From: Mesotaenium endlicherianum | Taxonomy: Eukaryota; Streptophyta; Zygnematophyceae; Zygnematales; Mesotaeniaceae | Assembly: GCA_009602735.1 (NCBI GenBank) | Contig: WELA01012041.1 | Location: 1 to 64,000, forward strand | Length of the DNA: 64,000 bases | Direction of reading: 5' to 3' | Shown: positions 47,800 through 60,286 of the stretch, piece by piece | Numbering within the stretch: position 1 is the stretch's first letter | How the letters are laid out: every line of letters starts with the position of its first letter | Notes under the pieces: generated by a model | Told to the model about the DNA's origin: nothing | Seen by the model: only the letters and a program-made list of their open reading frames with translations | Database searches by the model: none | Program-made: the position numbers and the translations under genes

Positions 47800-48205
47800 C
47801 TCTACTTTAATACTACAGATACATCTTGTACAAATACGGCCCGTACAGAGATGTATATACGTATACACAATTGTGCCAAAATTGTACGTAAAATACGCCA
47901 AAACACGCCAACCTTGTGAACTTAGTAGAAAGTTATTTGCGGTTGTAACTTTTGGAAAGTTGGAATATCAAGAATTTTGTTGATTGCTTTAGGTGGACAA
48001 TGACGAGCGCGTCCAGAATAGATGGTCGATAGAATGAAATATTAACCACCCGCTTGTAAAAAGGAAAATCTAATTCTGATGTTAGAAAAACAAAAACGTA
48101 CCATGATATTTTGTAAGTTTTTTTTTGATACGTATACGTACGCGATACGGAGTATCGCTACAGCAACCTAGGCCAATACACCAGTATTTATAACTCGAAC
48201 ACACA
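47800..48205 (-). mobile_element. Diverged MITE copy, inverted relative of 49361-49716
   Basis: Blocks ACGCCAAAACACGCCAA (near 47894), GACGAGCGCGTCCAGAATAG (near 48002), CCGCTTGTAAAAAGGAAAAT (near 48050) and ACGGAGTATCG (near 48145) recur in order on the opposite strand at 49361-49716. The ends only loosely match the inverted termini of that copy, and no target duplication is evident, so this copy is older. Limits are approximate. Confidence 0.65.
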
Positions 48206-48959
48206 AAAAACCCCTTTGTGACAAAGTTTGAGGTCGCATACTTAACATTCCATTCTCCTCATTCGTCTCATTAATATCCACCACTCTCTAGTTTGTTCCT
48301 CTCTTATCTGCGTAGTGCTTTGCTCTTGCTGTGTGTCGCTCGCATATGGGTTTCATTTGTTGTTGTAAATCATCAACCTAAATTACTTTAAATATTCATT
48401 TAGGGTTCTTTCATATTTATGAACATACTTATCGTTTTTTAAGTCTGTATTTATAGGTCACGAAGGCAAGGAGAAACTTCAAATTTCTTGCTCCAATGTG
48501 TATTACATCTCTGTCAAAACCTGCAACAGCGAAGGAAATTATTCCTTCCCTTCCCTCCATCTCTCGCGTTCATTGTGTATTTGGATGCAAATTGGAGATA
48601 TCATTGGTATGTTAGGTTGTACCTGCTACTCTTGTTCTCTTTCATGGTACCTTTGGAAGGTGTCACGCCCAGCTTCACGTGTTGGGTTACATGATGCTCT
48701 TGCATCGGCCCTGCAGGCTTTGTAGGTCTAGAGCACGTAGGTGGCTGTCCGTGGAAAGAGATGAAAGAAGGGAGAGAGAAAGGAAGGGAGGGATGAAGGG
48801 GAGGGGGAGGTGGGAGGGAGGGAGGGATGGAGTGGAGGGGGAGGGAGAGGGGGGAGAGAGGGAGGGAGGCTTAGGGTTGGTCGACACCCATTGATGATGG
48901 GAGCAAGAGTGGGTGCCACTGCTGCAGCCATGGGAGGTCCCCACAGCTCTAGGTTTTGG
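48206..48959. repeat. Intergenic with a purine-rich G/A tract (about 48757-48870)
   Basis: The + strand is nearly all G and A from 48757 to 48870, with many GGGAGG and GGGGAGGG runs that could fold as G-quadruplexes. The rest shows no gene. Confidence 0.75.
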
Positions 48960-51170
48960 GCCGTCTAGAACCTTGTGGTGCAGCGGCTCTGCTCATCTGG
49001 TCCCCGGCGAAGTTGGGGGCAAGAGGGGGGAGGCAAGAAGGGAGTGAAGGCTGGAGCAAGGAGAGAGTGACCCTCTCCTTTAGCTCGTTCATGGCCTTCT
49101 CTTGGGATTCCGTCCACTTAAGAAGTACATCCTTTTTTACGAGTTCAGTCAAAGGCTTAGCAAATTTGCTATAATCCTTCACAAATTTGCGGTAGTATCC
49201 ACTGAGTCCTAGCAAGGCTCTCAGCTTGGTTACGTTCGCAAGTGCAGGAATTTTGAAAATGGCCTCAGTGATTACAGCCTGAGGAGACATGGCATTGTTC
49301 CCAATCTCATGTCCTAAGTAAGGCACATGTGCCTCAAAGAACTTGCACTTTCCAAGATGCCTAGTGTTAAAATACTCGCGTATTGGCCTAGCTTGCCGTA
49401 CCGATACTCCGTACACGTTTTTTTAAAAACCTTAAAATATTAATATTTTCTTTTCTATTTAACAACAAAATGAGATTTTCCCTTTTACAAGCGGATGGTT
49501 GACAATTTTTTTTTTTTATCATCTATTCTTGACGCGCTTGTCATTCTCCACCTAACGCGATGAAATAAATTTACAAATCTCAAACTTTCCACAAGTTACA
49601 GCCGCAAACACGCTTGGCGTGTTTTGGCGTATCTTACATATAGTTTTGACACACCCGTATATAGGTATCCGTATAGGCCGTATCCGTACAGGTCATATCC
49701 GTATTTTAAAACTAGGCCAAGATGCAGCGTCATCTGGGATTTCTCCAGGCGTTGGAATACTTGTTCCAAGTGCTAGAAGTGTTGCTCAACTAATTCGCTA
49801 CATACAACAACATCATCAATGTATGGCTTTGCAAAGTCTTACCCCTCCAGCACCTTGTCCATAGTACTTTGGAAAATAGTAGGGGCGTTCTTCAACCCAA
49901 ATGGCATCATTGTCCACTACCATAGTTCCCTTCGAGCCCAAAAAGCGATCTTACCTCGATCTTCTGTTTTCACAAGGATGTGGTTGAAGGATGTGGTTGA
50001 GGCTCTGCAACCGTACCTTTGGGTTCTTTACCTTTCCCCTGTATCTCTCGGTGTGAGTCAAGCTTCAACCGCCTCTTGACTGGTTGTTGTAGAAACCACT
50101 CTTCGTCATTGTGAGTCCAGCTGGTGCTCGTCTCGCCTTCTTCGAGTGGTGGGCGTGTGTTGGCCACTAGCCATCCAGCCATGTCACGAATAGTGGTCCT
50201 TGGGTCGATAGTCCATCCCCATTGACGCTCCACTGTAGTAATGCGGTCTAGCGTCACCCCATAATTTTCTCCCAATGGTGGTGTGACTGTCCAGTCACGT
50301 GACACAAATCGGCGATCCTGCAGATTTGCCAACTTGTTACGCACAGCATTGTCTTGAACCAAGCAAGATCAGTGACTTCTTCTTCAATAGCTATGGATAT
50401 CCTAGGGGCAAGATCTGTTCTTCCCCATGTTCTAGCGGTAGAACAAGTTACCATGGGAATGAAGAGTCCCAATGCAGCAACTCTGCGCATGAGACCCGCT
50501 TCGCCTTCTTACTATAGAATGTCATTAATTGGCTTTGGTGGGGCAGTGATTTCTTTTGGAGCCCCTTCCTTGCAAAGTTCCCCTCGGTACTTGAGGTAAC
50601 GCATCACCATCTGTGTGAATGGTGCGTTTCCCTCATGAGCCACCTTCCTTGGCCTACTTGCGTGGCCTTGTGGCATCCCTTGAGCTACTTCTGCCTTTGC
50701 GACGCATGGACTCACCTCTGGTGGCGGTTGCAACTCTTCTGGTGCTGTGTTGTAAGCAGTTGGTGACTTCTAGTCTTCATACAAGTCTACTGGGTCAAGC
50801 CCCTCTAGTTTTAACTAGTCAGATGCACGGACGTTGGTTCTGAGCTCTTGCAGCTCTCGTAAATTCGGCTCTAAAGTATGAAATCGTGGGATCTCATTCC
50901 CTGCGTCCCCTCCATCCGTGAGCTGAGGCAGTTTGAATTTTAGCGCATCTGCTATTCCTGCCTCGGCTTCTACTGGCTCTCCCATTTCTGGTTGCGGTGA
51001 TTCTTTGTTGTCTTTTGTGTTGAGCCTGGCCATGTAGATAATTGTCTCTTGCAAGGATTGCGCTACTTGCGCTACCTCCTCTTCTTTGCGCCGATCGACA
51101 TCTGCCTCCAAAAATTGATCCAAAATTTGCCTGGTGATTTTCCCAGCTGTTAAGCAAACTATAGCCAGCT
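48960..51170 (-). mobile_element. Gypsy family III remnant, minus strand
   Basis: A third, distinct Ty3/Gypsy family. On the minus strand, an upstream unassigned protein part (51123-49970) leads into RT blocks: KTEDRGKIAFWARREL (about 49975-49930), MPFGLKNAPTIFQSTMDKV (about 49910-49855), YIDDVVV (about 49815), then after the MITE, GKCKFFEAHVPYLGHEIG (about 49350-49300) and LRALLGLSGYYRKFVKDYSK (about 49215-49160). The AFW...MPFGLKNAP form differs from chromoviruses A and B. It is broken, with several breaks, and is interrupted by a MITE. Confidence 0.8.
49361..49716 (+). mobile_element. Mutator-type MITE with 9-bp target duplication
   Basis: 356 bp with no coding capacity, lying in the RT region of Gypsy family III. 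Perfect 9-bp direct repeats CCAAGATGC flank it at 49352-49360 and 49717-49725. The ends are inverted: left CTAGTGTTAAAATAC, right (other strand) CCTAGTTTTAAAATAC. A 9-bp duplication is the hallmark of Mutator-like elements. Removing the insert and one repeat restores the continuous RT text around GKCKFF. The exact first base is uncertain by one because of the CTAG/CCTAG overlap. Confidence 0.85.
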
Positions 51171-51633
51171 AACGCTCCTCCTTAGTTGGCTTCAAGTTGG
51201 ATGCGTGGCACCCCTTTCTTGCGTTTGCACTCACCTCCTTATGGCTCTCAATAGTCAAATTCAAGAATAAAGTTTTTTCAGACCATACAGAGTCTGCAGA
51301 CTTCTAGCTGCTTGCTTTGGCCCATTCACCAATGTTGCGCAAGCGCTGGGCACAATAGTGTTGATAGTCTTTCCGTCTTGAGTCATCGGTCTCTGGAGTG
51401 CAACCCGATGTACCATTTCACCATTCCGGGTCTAGTGAGGATGATAGGCAACGCTGATTGGCTTCCCAGCTACTTGAGCTTGCTTCCTAGAAGTGACTAT
51501 TTGAGGTCGCTCTTTGGAAATCATTAGTGTCGTACGTATAACGCATATGTACACACGTATTTTGTCAACCCAGGCCGTAAAACGTATTAAATACATGTGC
51601 CGGCATAAAAGTTGATCAACAAATTGGTCGCGC
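51171..51633. other. No gene recognised
   Basis: Between the Gypsy III remnant and the family II gag. Contains GTACGTATAACG-like words near 51532 and no domain. Confidence 0.4.
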
Positions 51634-51893
51634 GTGTGGGAAGCTCAAAATTCGTCAACTCTGCCAACCTCAATGGAAAAACGACGGGGTCGGATTCAGT
51701 CAACGCCAAATAGGCGAGAAGTGGCTGTCAAGGAACTCGGGATTCGCAAGTCAAGAGTATCGGAGAGTCGGGCGCCTCTCTCTTCCGTTTCAGCGGTAGG
51801 CCAGGCACCTGTGATCTGGACGACACCATCTCTGAGTTCGAGGCTGACTTTGAGAACGCAAAGCTCAAGACTCTTACGCTCACCAAACGCCAG

Positions 51894-53849
51894 GTGTTTG
51901 GCACGCTTATGCGTTACCTTCTTCACGAGGCTCGCGACACCTACCGTGAGAAGTCGGCTGAGATCTATGCACGCACAGAGCTCGTGGGGGACCCGCCAGT
52001 GGACACCCCCATAGCTGATCCTGTCCAGGCCTTCTGGAACGTTCTCAGAGAGGAGTTTCAGTCTGCCACAAAAGAGAAGGTGTACGAGCTGCACCGCTTC
52101 TACCGCCGCAAGGATGAGACAATTTGCATGATGTACCGGCGCCTGACCCACCTACGACGAGACGTGGGCAGTGTCACCGACCGGGAGGCTGCGGAGATCT
52201 TCTTGCGAGCCATCGATCCGCGTCTGAGGGAGAGGGCCATCGCTCCTCTCATTGATCGCGCCGGCGTCGACTACACGCTGGAGGACGCCTACAGAGCTGT
52301 AGAACGTCAAAGTCTGGCTGCCGCACGGAGCAACATCAACGATCGTGTGGGCCTGGCATCCACTGCCATACACCAGAAAGCACCGGTGTTGCCCTCCTCG
52401 ACAACACGCGTCGCTCCTGCCCGCCAGCATCAGCAACAGCAATCGCAACGCTCGCAGTTGCCAGCACAGACGCAGTCTCATAACGCGCCACGTGGCCGTA
52501 TCTCCATGGCCGCAACGACGGACGACCTTTGCTGGGCATGTGGAGAGACGGGCCACACACGTCGTGAGTGCACTCTGGCGCAGAATGGCAGGCCAAGCGA
52601 CTGCACCTACTGCGGCAAGGCAGGTCATTTGCAAGTCGTATGCTTGCAGAAGCAGCGCGACACGGAGGTTGGACGCGCTCATGGTGATCCTGCGCCCTCT
52701 TCAGGCCAGCAAACTATGCAAAACCCTCGCATAAGAGGACGCCCCACAATCACGGTAGACACGGCTACGACAAACGCCGCGCTGACCCCCAGGGTGGACA
52801 TCTTCGACTACGACAATCTCAGCGATGCGCTAGTTGCGTCCGAGGCGGAGAACGCGCGACTCCGCGCTCTATTCGCCGCCGACAGCTTCGACGCCTGCGG
52901 AGCCTTGAACGCACACGCACTCCCGGCCGACGCTGTGCCACTGACATCTGGCGACAATGCAGCATGTGCACGCACGCCCAATGCCGACATCTGGCAGTCC
53001 CTGCGCCGGCCACATGCCGCAGCAGCAGCGGTGCAGCCATGCGCACGTCCGCATTACGACAGAGCGCCTATGACGACAGCTACGGCTACAACGGATGCCG
53101 CGCTAATCCCTGGGGCCGACTATTGCAGCTTTGACGACATTAGCGATGCGCTCGTGGAGGCCAACGCCGAGATCGCGCGTCTACAAGGCCTCTACGTCGC
53201 CGACAGCTATGATGCGTGCGCAGCGCAGTTCATGCACGATCCTTCAACCGACATTACAAGGGTAACATCCGCCGGTGGCGCAACTCTTGCGTGCACTCCC
53301 AGCGCCGACATAAGGCAGCCAGAGTGCCTGCCAAGTTGCGTAGCAACAGCGCTGCAACCACGCTCATGTCCGCATGACAACGAAGCGCCTACGACGGGAG
53401 CTGCAAGCGCCGACGGCGATGCGTCTACAGTCTCAACGCACCTCGCGCTGACACCTCTTAGCTGCGAGAGGGTATGCGCCAACACGTTGACAGATGGCAA
53501 ACCCCAGGCTTGCGTAGCTCTGGAAGCCCACGCTGCACACGAACCCGCTGACGGGTCGATGCTGCAGCTACGCGCACGTCCGCACGACAACGAAGCGCTC
53601 TCGACGAGGGCTGCATACGCCGACAGTGACGCGTTTGCAGATTTATCGCGCCCGGGTCTGACAGCTATCAGCAGCAACAGGGCGGGCCTCGACAAGCTGA
53701 CAGGTGGCAGGCCCTCGGCCTGTGCAGTCCTGGCAGCCCACGCTGCACACGACCCCGCTGACGGGTCAACGCAGTCGCCTCGCGCACGTCCGCACGACGA
53801 CAGAGCGCCCATGACGAAGGCAACGACACGGCAAGTACCAACAGGATGA
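51894..53849 (+). pseudogene. gag: gag of family II copy 3, two zinc knuckles and an internal repeat
   Basis: A long open stretch of 651 residues. Residues 1-150 resemble a retrotransposon capsid domain (VQAFWNVLREEFQSATKEKV, YELHRFYRRKDETICMMYR, LTHLRRDVGSVTDREAAEIF). Two CCHC zinc knuckles follow: CWACGETGHTRREC and CTYCGKAGHLQVVC. The C-terminal 370 residues are a repeat region: two units of about 100 residues each carrying SDALVxxxAExARL, ADSxDAC and PHxxxAPxT, then shorter units with AAHxPADGS and ARPHD. The repeat region is GC-rich, and a minus-strand frame across it is only its shadow. It ends about 125 bases before the chromovirus insertion at 53977. Confidence 0.72.
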
Positions 53850-53976
53850 TCAGTGGCAGGCCCAAGGCCTGTGTAGTCCTGACAGTCGACAATGCGAGCG
53901 TACCCACTGACGGGTCCCCGCAGCAGCCAGCGCAGCCCGCAAAGGCGTCGACACACGCGCCCTTCGCGTTTGCTGT

Positions 53977-54698
53977 TGTAATGAATCAGTATATTAGGGG
54001 ATATAATATTCATTTTAATATAATAATTATTTAAGTTCAGCCTGCTGAACTTTAGTTAATAGTCAGTCTGCTGGACTTTACATAATTATCAGTTTAATGA
54101 CTAAGTAAAATGCAGCAGGCTGAAAGTCCATATAAGTCACCTTGCTGACACATTCTTTGACAGCAAGCTGACTTCCGTACTCGGTAGCAGCGAACTGCCT
54201 TGATATGCATCTAAGTGCGATATGCTAGATGAATAGCCAGATGACATCCCTATGATGGATGGCTATTCGGGATGATGGGAGATGGCGGTGTATTTGGTTA
54301 ACCGAGGTCCTACCAACGTGGTTAACTCCCGGGTAGGCGGTGCCATCGCACTGACCGTTGAACAGTAAACTCATTCCATGTACATATGCTAGGCATTGCT
54401 CTCGAGTTCGGCATTCGGAAACGAGGCCAACTCTCTTGTACAGCTTACTGAGAGAACTCTGAATCCAAGGCGAGAAGCCATTGATACGCACTGTCTTCTA
54501 ACCTTGCTTATGTATGAGTTTACTGATTTGCATCATTGATGCTAGTTTACTCGCATGTGACTTACGAGTATTATTCCCTGCTAGTGCGTTGTCCTTTTGC
54601 CGTTTAAACAGTTAACGAAAAGTACCATAAAGATTACTTGCTGATATGAAGATCTTTATTATTTGTTAATCGCCTATTTGGTAAGGCGATTCATTTCA
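53977..54698 (+). repeat. 5' LTR of chromovirus A copy 3
   Basis: 722 bp, TGTAATGAATC to ATTCATTTCA. It is paired with the 3' LTR at 62076 and similar to 4973 and 26209. The TATA-like CCATATAAGTC in the first third is a likely promoter. Confidence 0.95.
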
Positions 54699-54699
54699 A

Positions 54700-54713
54700 T
54701 GGTATCGGAGCAG
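54700..54713 (+). promoter_or_regulatory. Primer-binding site (initiator Met tRNA type)
   Basis: TGGTATCGGAGCAG begins two bases after the 5' LTR. It is one base off the TGGTATCAGAGC sequence complementary to the 3' end of plant initiator methionine tRNA, the usual primer for minus-strand synthesis in this family. Copy 2 has TGGTATTGGAGCAG at the same place. Confidence 0.8.
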
Positions 54714-54772
54714 TTATCACAGTCTTCTTTGTATGGTATAGGACAAGGTCTCAAACTAGCAACTCCCGAGAC

Positions 54773-56212
54773 GTGGAGAACCAGGATAACAAGAATGTCG
54801 ACAAGCAGGCGGAAAGCCATGTAGCAGGAAACCGTACCTATTCGGAAGCAGTAGCGGATACTGCAGCTAGGGAGGCTGCAAATGAGGCAGCTGCTATTGC
54901 CTCAGTCGCAGCTCAGCAAGCTGAGGAGGAGATAGCCAGACTAGAAGCTGAACAAGTAGCAAAGGCCGCTGAAGATATACAAAGGAGGGAAGGACAGCCA
55001 GCTGACGAGCGCACTGTTGAAGAACTTATGGCATCAAGGGCCAATGTTCTGAACCCACCTCCTGCCGTACAACTCAATGTACCCCTAGGTCAAATACGTG
55101 ACCGGCTGAATGCGGCAGGAATTGCTGCTGCAGGAGCAAGAGGGATTGTTGAGGACACTACTCAGCGAGTAGATGCCAATGCTGCTGCTGCATTTGCTAA
55201 TCTACCACCCCAAAATGTAGACTTGGGAGCATTGTTCGTTCAGATGCAGTCGCAAATGGCGACCATGTATCAGTCCCAGCAGGAGGACAAAAGAATCATA
55301 ATGTCCCTACTCCGGGACAGAGACCAACTGGGGTCTCACACCACTAGTGGTGGTGGCCGAGGGCCTAGTAAGCCCAAGCCGAAACCTCCCCAGGACTATG
55401 ATCCTGAGGGAAACAGAAAATATTACCTGATCAAGTTTCTCGCGGATGTTGAGCAGTGGCTGGAGAACTACCCAGAACTGCAAGATTACGAGAAGGTCAG
55501 GCACACCGGTGCGCTACTGAAAGGCAGTGCCGCAGACTGGTGGCTTTACTGGAAGGAAGAGCGTAAGGCTCGGCAACTCGGTGACCCTACGTGGGTAGAG
55601 TTTGTCGAGAAGTTGCATGAGAAGTTTGATGTCATCAACCAGCAGGAGAAAGCTATCTATGCGATGATCTCCCTGACACTGAAGCAGACCACTTCAGTTG
55701 CTGAGTTTGCTCAAAAGTTCCAAGAGAACATGATGAAGCAGCCTGATTTGCCAGAACGGTATAGGATAGCATACTTCAGGTATGGCTTGAAATCCGAGGT
55801 CTCTGGTCATTTTGCTGAGAAAAAGTATGAGAAACTGGCTGACTTGATCCAGGATGCTGACGCCTGGGATCAGCAGCAGTTCAATCACAAGCGCCAGAGT
55901 AACGCTTTGGTGTCTAAGATTGTCAAAAAGCCCCACGGTTCCTACAATGCAGTTGAAGGAGACCAGGCTGAGGATAATCAGGGTGATGAATATGAGTATG
56001 AGTACAATGCTATTCAGTCTAGAGGTAGAGGTGGTCCCTCTCGAGGTGGCTATGGAAGGGGTGGTGGTAGGACTAAGCCGAGACCAGCCTCAGCAAAATC
56101 TACTTGCTACCATTGTCAGCAGAAAGGCCACTACAGAGAACAGTGTCCGGTCAAGCACCTGCCTAAGGTCGAGAGAAAAGACCAGCCTTTAAAAGACAGC
56201 AACAGTCAGTAA
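54773..56212 (+). CDS. gag: gag of chromovirus A copy 3
   Basis: An open stretch of 479 residues giving capsid and nucleocapsid functions. An alanine- and glutamate-rich coiled N-terminus is followed by a retrotransposon capsid domain (about residues 215-375) with [31 protein letters not shown] and [20 protein letters not shown], then an [16 protein letters not shown] box and one CCHC zinc knuckle, [14 protein letters not shown]. It ends just before the pol frame. In copy 2 the equivalent region begins slightly further upstream, so the start used here is only the first methionine in the open frame. Confidence 0.88.
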   Translation: MENQDNKNVDKQAESHVAGNRTYSEAVADTAAREAANEAAAIASVAAQQAEEEIARLEAEQVAKAAEDIQRREGQPADERTVEELMASRANVLNPPPAVQLNVPLGQIRDRLNAAGIAAAGARGIVEDTTQRVDANAAAAFANLPPQNVDLGALFVQMQSQMATMYQSQQEDKRIIMSLLRDRDQLGSHTTSGGGRGPSKPKPKPPQDYDPEGNRKYYLIKFLADVEQWLENYPELQDYEKVRHTGALLKGSAADWWLYWKEERKARQLGDPTWVEFVEKLHEKFDVINQQEKAIYAMISLTLKQTTSVAEFAQKFQENMMKQPDLPERYRIAYFRYGLKSEVSGHFAEKKYEKLADLIQDADAWDQQQFNHKRQSNALVSKIVKKPHGSYNAVEGDQAEDNQGDEYEYEYNAIQSRGRGGPSRGGYGRGGGRTKPRPASAKSTCYHCQQKGHYREQCPVKHLPKVERKDQPLKDSNSQ

Positions 56213-56280
56213 TCCAGTCTACTGACTGTGAGGATGCTAGAGATAGTGAGTCGTCACTAGCTGCCCTCGTAGCAGGTATT

Positions 56281-59200
56281 ATGGGTCCTGCTGAACTGGA
56301 TTCACTATGCATGCCTGACAAACAGATAAAGGAGACCATCAGTAATATAGACGTCCAGAGAGTGCACACTCTGGATGCTCTTGTTCCACCTGATGTCCAA
56401 CATTTCTTTGCTACGTCAGGAGAACAATGCGAAAGTCAGGAAAAGACAGTCCCCCCTATCCTACTGCATTGCATGATTGCAGGTAGGAAGGTGAGGGCAT
56501 TTGTTGACGGAGGGGCGTCACATACTTTTATTCACAAGGACTTAGTTAAGCGGCTAAGGCTGCCTACTGTCACCCAAGGGAATAGAAAAATATTCCTTGG
56601 AGATGCCTCAAGTATCCCGGGAGGAGTTATAACCAAGCCTATTGAGGTCCAGTTAGGTTCTGGCATTGCAGTTCTAACTGAAACGCTTACATTTGAGGTA
56701 CTCAACACTGGCTTTTATGATCTCGTGCTAGGCAGGTCCTGGCTTAATAGACATCAAGCTGAAGTGTGTTGGAGCAGAGGTACAGTTAAAGTGAGAGGAG
56801 CCAGTGATGGGCAGACTGACTTGGCACCCACCAGTGCTCTTCCTCTTGTCCTGTGTGGATGGCAAATGAAGGAAAAGAAGAGGCTTCCAGAAGGATGCAA
56901 GTTGCTGAATGCAATGGAGTTCGTCAAAAGCTGGAACCAGAAGGAAGACAGAATGTTCTGTCTGCTGCTAAGAGAGGTACCTCCTCAACCTGAAGAAGTG
57001 GTTGAGAAAAAGGTAAGCCCTCCGGAGCACCCTACTGCTGCAAAAATTGTTGCTCAGTACACTGATGTGTTTAACATGCCTCCAGGACTACCCCCTAAAA
57101 GGGAAGTAGATCATAGGATTGATCTATTACCTGGGAGTCAGCCACCTTGGCAACGCACGCATGGTATGTCTTATGTGGAGAGCGAGGAGTTGAAATCACA
57201 GATTGCAGAGCTTGAGGAAAATGGTTACATTTCTCCCAGTAAATCACCGTACGGCGCACCCATCCTATTTGTTAAGAAAAAGGATGGCAGTATGCGGATG
57301 TGTGTGGATTACAGAGCCCTGAACAGAATTACAGTAAAGAACAAGTATGCTTTACCCAGAATCGAGGACTTGCTTGATACCCTGTCTGGCGCTAAGGTGT
57401 TCAGTAAGATAGATCTCAAGAGTGGTTATCATCAAATCAGAATTGCTGAGGGGGATGAACACAAGACTGCTTTCCGCACACGTTATGGACACTATGAGTT
57501 CAACGTGATGCCATTTGGACTGACTAATGCTCCTGCTACCTTTATGGGTGCTATGAATGACATTTTCAGACCTTATTTGGATAAATTTGTGCAAGTTTTC
57601 TTGGATGATATTTTAATTTTCTCTGAAGATGAAGCTCATCACACTGAACACTTAACGAAAGTTACGGACACTCTGCGAAAAAATCACTTGCATGCTAAAA
57701 CGAGCAAGTGTGATTTCTTTAAGGAGAGTATTGAATTCTTAGGCCACATTGTCAGTAAAGAGGGCATCAGTGTGGATCCTAAGAAAGTCCAGACCATAAG
57801 GGACTGGCCAGTACCACAGTCTGTCTCTGAAGTTAGATCCTTCCTCGGGTTGGCTAACCACTATAGGAGATTTATTGAGAATTATTCCACAAAGGCCAGT
57901 AAACTGACTGACCTTACTAAGAAAGACATCGGGTATGTGTGGGGGGAAGAGCAGCAGGCTGCCTTCCAGACCCTTAAAGATGCCCTTTGTTCTGCCCCAG
58001 TGCTAGCCGTGTATGACCCCAGCAAACCGGTGCAGGTGGTTACTGATGCCTCTGATTTTGCCATGGGTGCTATTTTGTTGCAGCCTGCTGACAAAACCAC
58101 AAAGGATGGTAAGGTACGGCAGGAGTGGCATCCTGTGTTGTATGAGTCTATGAAATTTAATCCAGCGGAGATTAATTACTCAGTGCATGATAAAGAGCTG
58201 CTAGCTATCATTCATGTACTCAAACAGTGGAGAGCATACTTACATGGTAAAGCTTTTAAGGTGATTACAGATCATCTAGCTCTGACCCACTTTCAGAAGA
58301 AGTCCAAGCTGTCGAGGAGGGAGAACCGCTGGAGCCAGATGCTGGAGCAGTTCCAAGTCCAGATCGACTACAAACCAGGGAAGTTGAATCCTGCTGATGC
58401 ACTCTCTAGAAGACCTGACTTGCAAGAAAGGAACTTTAGTCAGCATGCTGTAGATAAAGTCCTGTGTGCACTCACTTCACTAAAGGTGAAAAAGTCCTTC
58501 CTTGAACAACTTAGGAAAGCCTACCTTTCTGACCCAACATTTGAGCCCAGCCCCACTACTGGTGTGTGTCGTGCTACTGCACTCGGGTATAAGCTCAAGG
58601 GAGGGGTCTGGGTGACTGAAACCACTTCAGGCAGGCTGAAGCTGGTCATTCCTAATAATTTGGAAATAAGGTCTCTCTTACTGAGTCAAGCTCATGACAG
58701 TCTCCTGGGTGGACATTTGGGGCAGGCCAAAACTGTTGGCAAACTGGCAAAACATTATCATTGGGAGGGGTTACCCCGGGAGGTCTTGAAATATGTCAAG
58801 TCCTGTGACCAGTGTCAGAGAAATAAGTCTCGGCACACACCACCCGGAGGTCTCTTGCAACCGCTACCCATCCCAGCGGGACGCTGGGAAACTATATCCA
58901 TGGACTGGGTGGTCTCACTACCAAGAACTGCCAACGGGCATGATTCAATACTGGTAGTCGTGGATAAACTGACAAAAATGGTCATTTTTATCCCCACAAC
59001 TGTCAAAGTGACTGCACTCGAAACAGCGAGACAGTTTTACAACCATGTAGTATGCCAACATGGGCTCCCTTCTAATATCATCTCAGACAGAGACTCAAAA
59101 TTCACCTCTAAGTTCTGGAGAGCTTTAATGGGGTTAATGGGAGTCAAACAGCTGCTCAGCACAGCAAACCACCCTCAGACTGATGGGCAGACTGAAAGAA

Positions 59201-59997
59201 CTAACCGAGTTCTGCAGGAGGTGCTGAGAGCATATATTAACCAAAAACAAGATAATTGGGATGACCTGTTGCCTCAAATTCAGTTTGCGGTCAACAGTGC
59301 GGTGCACGCGTCAACAGGCAAGACTCCTTTTGAACTCAGCCCGGATTGAGTTCCTAAGTCTCCTTTAGATGTACTGGGGGAGTCTTTAACTTGCCCTGAA
59401 GGGATTCACAACCCGGTCTCCCTCTAGTTAACTCAGGAGTTTGCTGACACCCTGTCAGAAGTCCAACGAAACTTGCACACGGCCCAAGAAAACCAACAAA
59501 AATACGCTAATCAACACCGTCGGGAACTGACATTTTCCAAGGGGGATTTAGTGAAACTGCATTCTCAGCACCTGTACCTCCCTGGTGTGGTCAAGAAAAA
59601 GCTTGGCCCTGTCTGGGTCGGTCCATATTCGGTGGTCCGTCGTGTCGGGCAGAATGCTTACAAACTGAACATGTCAGCAGAATACAAGGGGCGCCCGGTC
59701 TTTAATGTCTCCTTCCTGGAACCGTACATCAAAGGTGATACACTGTTCACAGGTCGGTTCCCTGTCCAACCGGGACCGGTCCCCGCTGTCCGAGACGGCG
59801 ACCCTGAGGAATATGAGGTCGATGAGATTTTAGACGCTCGCTCGGTCCGTCGATCGTCTAAATATGTCATGAAATACCTCATTCGATGGAAGGGTTACGA
59901 TGCCTCTGGGGACACTTGGGAGTTTAAGGACCACTTGACCAATGCCAAAGGGGCGTTGACACGGTTCCACCTCCGGGCCGCTGGAGTCCCTCCATAA
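56281..59997 (+). pseudogene. pol: pol of chromovirus A copy 3 (protease to chromodomain)
   Basis: Parts in order: aspartic protease [10 protein letters not shown] near 56500 (DGG in place of the commoner DSG/DTG); RT with [11 protein letters not shown] near 57292 and FLDDILIFS near 57599; RNase H with [16 protein letters not shown] near 58036; integrase zinc region with CDQCQRNKS near 58806; integrase core ending [10 protein letters not shown] near 59179; GPY/F module GPVWVGPYSVV near 59610; chromodomain YLIRWKGYDASGDTWEF near 59876. Most of it reads open, with a small number of breaks. It follows gag with a short gap. Confidence 0.93.
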
Positions 59998-60255
59998 CTG
60001 TCATTTCAGTTGACACGGGAAGGTGACAGGCGGTCCTGTCTCCATTTAAGTTGGAGGGAAAAATATATGACAGTTAGTGAGCGAGAGCGATAAAAACACA
60101 CTCATACGTTTAGGTGTAACTCATACGTTTATGTGTAGCGCATCGCAACTACGTCAACTTTTAGCAGTCATCCTGTAAGGTAAACAGCAGCGACGAAGCC
60201 ACTATACTAAATACTAACATACTTCCTGCAATCTCTAGGACAAAGGTCCATATCC

Positions 60256-60286
60256 TACTAACTTGTGCCCTGGTTACATGTGCAGG
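60256..60286 (+). promoter_or_regulatory. Branch-point-like motif and 3' splice-site-like AG before ORF3 (copy 3)
   Basis: TACTAAC at 60256-60262 and CAG ending at 60285, directly before the ATG at 60287. Same layout as 3152-3182 and, in altered form, 35184-35215. Confidence 0.45.

Noticed and set aside
53207-54013. Long minus-strand frame (268 residues)
   Set aside because: It is the shadow of the GC-rich repeated tail of the family II gag on the plus strand and runs into the LTR.
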